The notes under the pieces are model-generated. The model saw nothing but the letters and a program-made list of their open reading frames with translations, was not told the DNA's origin and ran no database searches. A stretch of DNA of 64,000 nt from Streptomyces noursei (lineage in GTDB: Bacteria > Actinomycetota > Actinomycetes > Streptomycetales > Streptomycetaceae): positions 9,238,001 through 9,302,000 of the forward strand of contig NZ_CP070326.1 in NCBI RefSeq assembly GCF_016917755.1, read 5' to 3'. This document shows positions 63,560-64,000 of this stretch, one piece after another (the stretch's first letter is position 1; the number at the start of each line of letters is the position of its first letter). The position numbers and the translations under genes are program-made.

Positions 63560-63597
63560 TTGCAGCCTGGCTGCAATCGATCAGCAACCATCGATCA
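63560..63597 (+). promoter_or_regulatory. Operator-like palindrome and direct repeat upstream of the SIS gene
   Basis: TTGCAGCC-T-GGCTGCAA (63560-63576) is a perfect 17-base palindrome. It is joined to two ATCGATCA copies (63576-63583 and 63590-63597) spaced 14 bases apart, ending 20 bases before the ATG. The arrangement suggests one or two repressor sites controlling the amino-sugar-type operon. Confidence 0.55.
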
Positions 63598-63617
63598 CGC
63601 ACCACGGGAGGGTGTCC

Positions 63618-64000
63618 ATGAGCGGGACGTCGTACATGGAGCAGGAGCTGCGCAGCCAGCCGGAGACCTGGCGGGAGGCCGCGCGGATCGGCGCCGCCGA
63701 CGGGCCGCTGCCCAAGGCCGGTCAACGCGTGGCCGTCGTCGGCTGCGGCACGTCGTGGTTCATGGCGCAGTCCTACGCGGCCCTGCGCGAGGGCGCGGGG
63801 CTGGGCGTGACGGACCCCTTCCCGGCCTCGGAGACATTCCTCGGCGACGGCCGCGGATATGACACGGTGCTGGCGATCACCCGCTCGGGGACGACGACCG
63901 AGGTGCTGCGGGTGCTGGAGGCGGTCAAGGGGCGGATCCCCACGGTGACGGTGCTCGGCGATACCGAGACCCCGGCGGTCGAGCTGTCCGACGAGACGGT
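63618..64000 (+). CDS. SIS-domain sugar isomerase/deaminase, partial
   Basis: Start of a gene cut by the right edge (127 codons visible). The visible part is a SIS domain: VAVVGCGTSWFMAQSYAALR is the phosphosugar-binding strand-loop and LAITRSGTTTEVLRVLEAV holds the SGTT signature. It resembles the isomerase half of glucosamine-6-phosphate synthase and AgaS-type amino-sugar deaminases. GGGAGG precedes the ATG. With the divergent sugar porter, it suggests an amino-sugar or sugar catabolic locus continuing to the right. Confidence 0.85.
   Translation, partial: MSGTSYMEQELRSQPETWREAARIGAADGPLPKAGQRVAVVGCGTSWFMAQSYAALREGAGLGVTDPFPASETFLGDGRGYDTVLAITRSGTTTEVLRVLEAVKGRIPTVTVLGDTETPAVELSDET

Larger units (their letters stand above)
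63257..63617. other. Divergent regulatory region between sugar porter and SIS gene
   Basis: About 360 bases without a gene. It contains the sugar-porter promoter and palindrome (63356-63396), a TAAAGT -10-like element on the plus strand (63533-63538), a perfect palindrome (63560-63576) and an 8-base direct repeat (63576-63597) just before the SIS-domain gene. Confidence 0.6.

Overview
This is a GC-rich window from a Streptomyces-type actinomycete. The evidence is strong G/C bias at codon position three, frequent GTG starts, a complete hopanoid gene set, an SCO6745-family protein, the DUF6230/DUF6114 pair, and very rare TTA codons. Gene order from the hopanoid genes through idi to the SCO6745-like gene matches what I remember of the S. 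coelicolor SCO67xx region; that comparison is from memory and was not checked.

Layout. (1) 1-8526, minus strand: tightly coupled hopanoid operon hpnC-hpnD-(35-codon ORF)-hpnE-polyprenyl synthase-shc-hpnG-hpnH, ending in a strong hairpin at the left edge. It covers FPP to squalene, cyclisation to hopene, and the start of side-chain extension. (2) 8884-16003, minus strand: an envelope-polymer or lipid cluster with a two-gene ABC exporter, a family-2 glycosyltransferase, two CDP-alcohol phosphatidyltransferase-like membrane proteins, an sn-glycerol-1-phosphate-dehydrogenase-like enzyme and a sugar-phosphate nucleotidyltransferase. (3) 16004-26500: housekeeping and regulatory genes, namely idi, an anti-sigma-type ATPase, an HdeD-like protein, initiator tRNA-Met, an ABC-F protein, an enoyl-CoA hydratase, two DJ-1-superfamily genes, an SCO6745-like protein and Tex. 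(4) 26580-31385: a chloramphenicol-type MFS exporter behind a nine-codon leader peptide with competing hairpins, a FUSC membrane protein and a D-amino-acid-oxidase-like protein. (5) 31452-36504: three secreted hydrolases (M14, S15/CocE-like, M1). (6) 36556-43508: three MpaB/DUF2236 oxygenase paralogues, DUF6230, a DUF6114 fusion protein, an aldehyde dehydrogenase and a TetR regulator, with operator-like repeats. (7) 43509-47264: a secreted sphingomyelinase-like enzyme, a macro-domain protein and an amino-acid permease. (8) 47373-56413: a fatty-acid catabolism block (acyl-CoA ligase, MerR regulator, FadB-like fusion, thiolase, acyl-CoA dehydrogenase, CoA-transferase) with a decayed luciferase-like oxidoreductase inside it. 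(9) 56507-64000: an undescribed 33-codon ORF with its own terminator, MgtC, an MFS transporter, a saccharopine-dehydrogenase-like reductase, endonuclease V, a YciI protein, a sugar porter, and the start of a SIS-domain gene cut by the right edge.

The most interesting candidates are the glycerol-1-phosphate/CDP-alcohol/ABC cluster (including a transferase lacking its fourth motif aspartate and a probable CTG start), the MpaB-oxygenase plus aldehyde dehydrogenase cluster, the leader-peptide attenuator at 26618-26692, the 35-codon ORF bridging hpnD and hpnE, and the 33-codon ORF at 56588-56689. All product names come from reading motifs and family resemblance; no database search was run.
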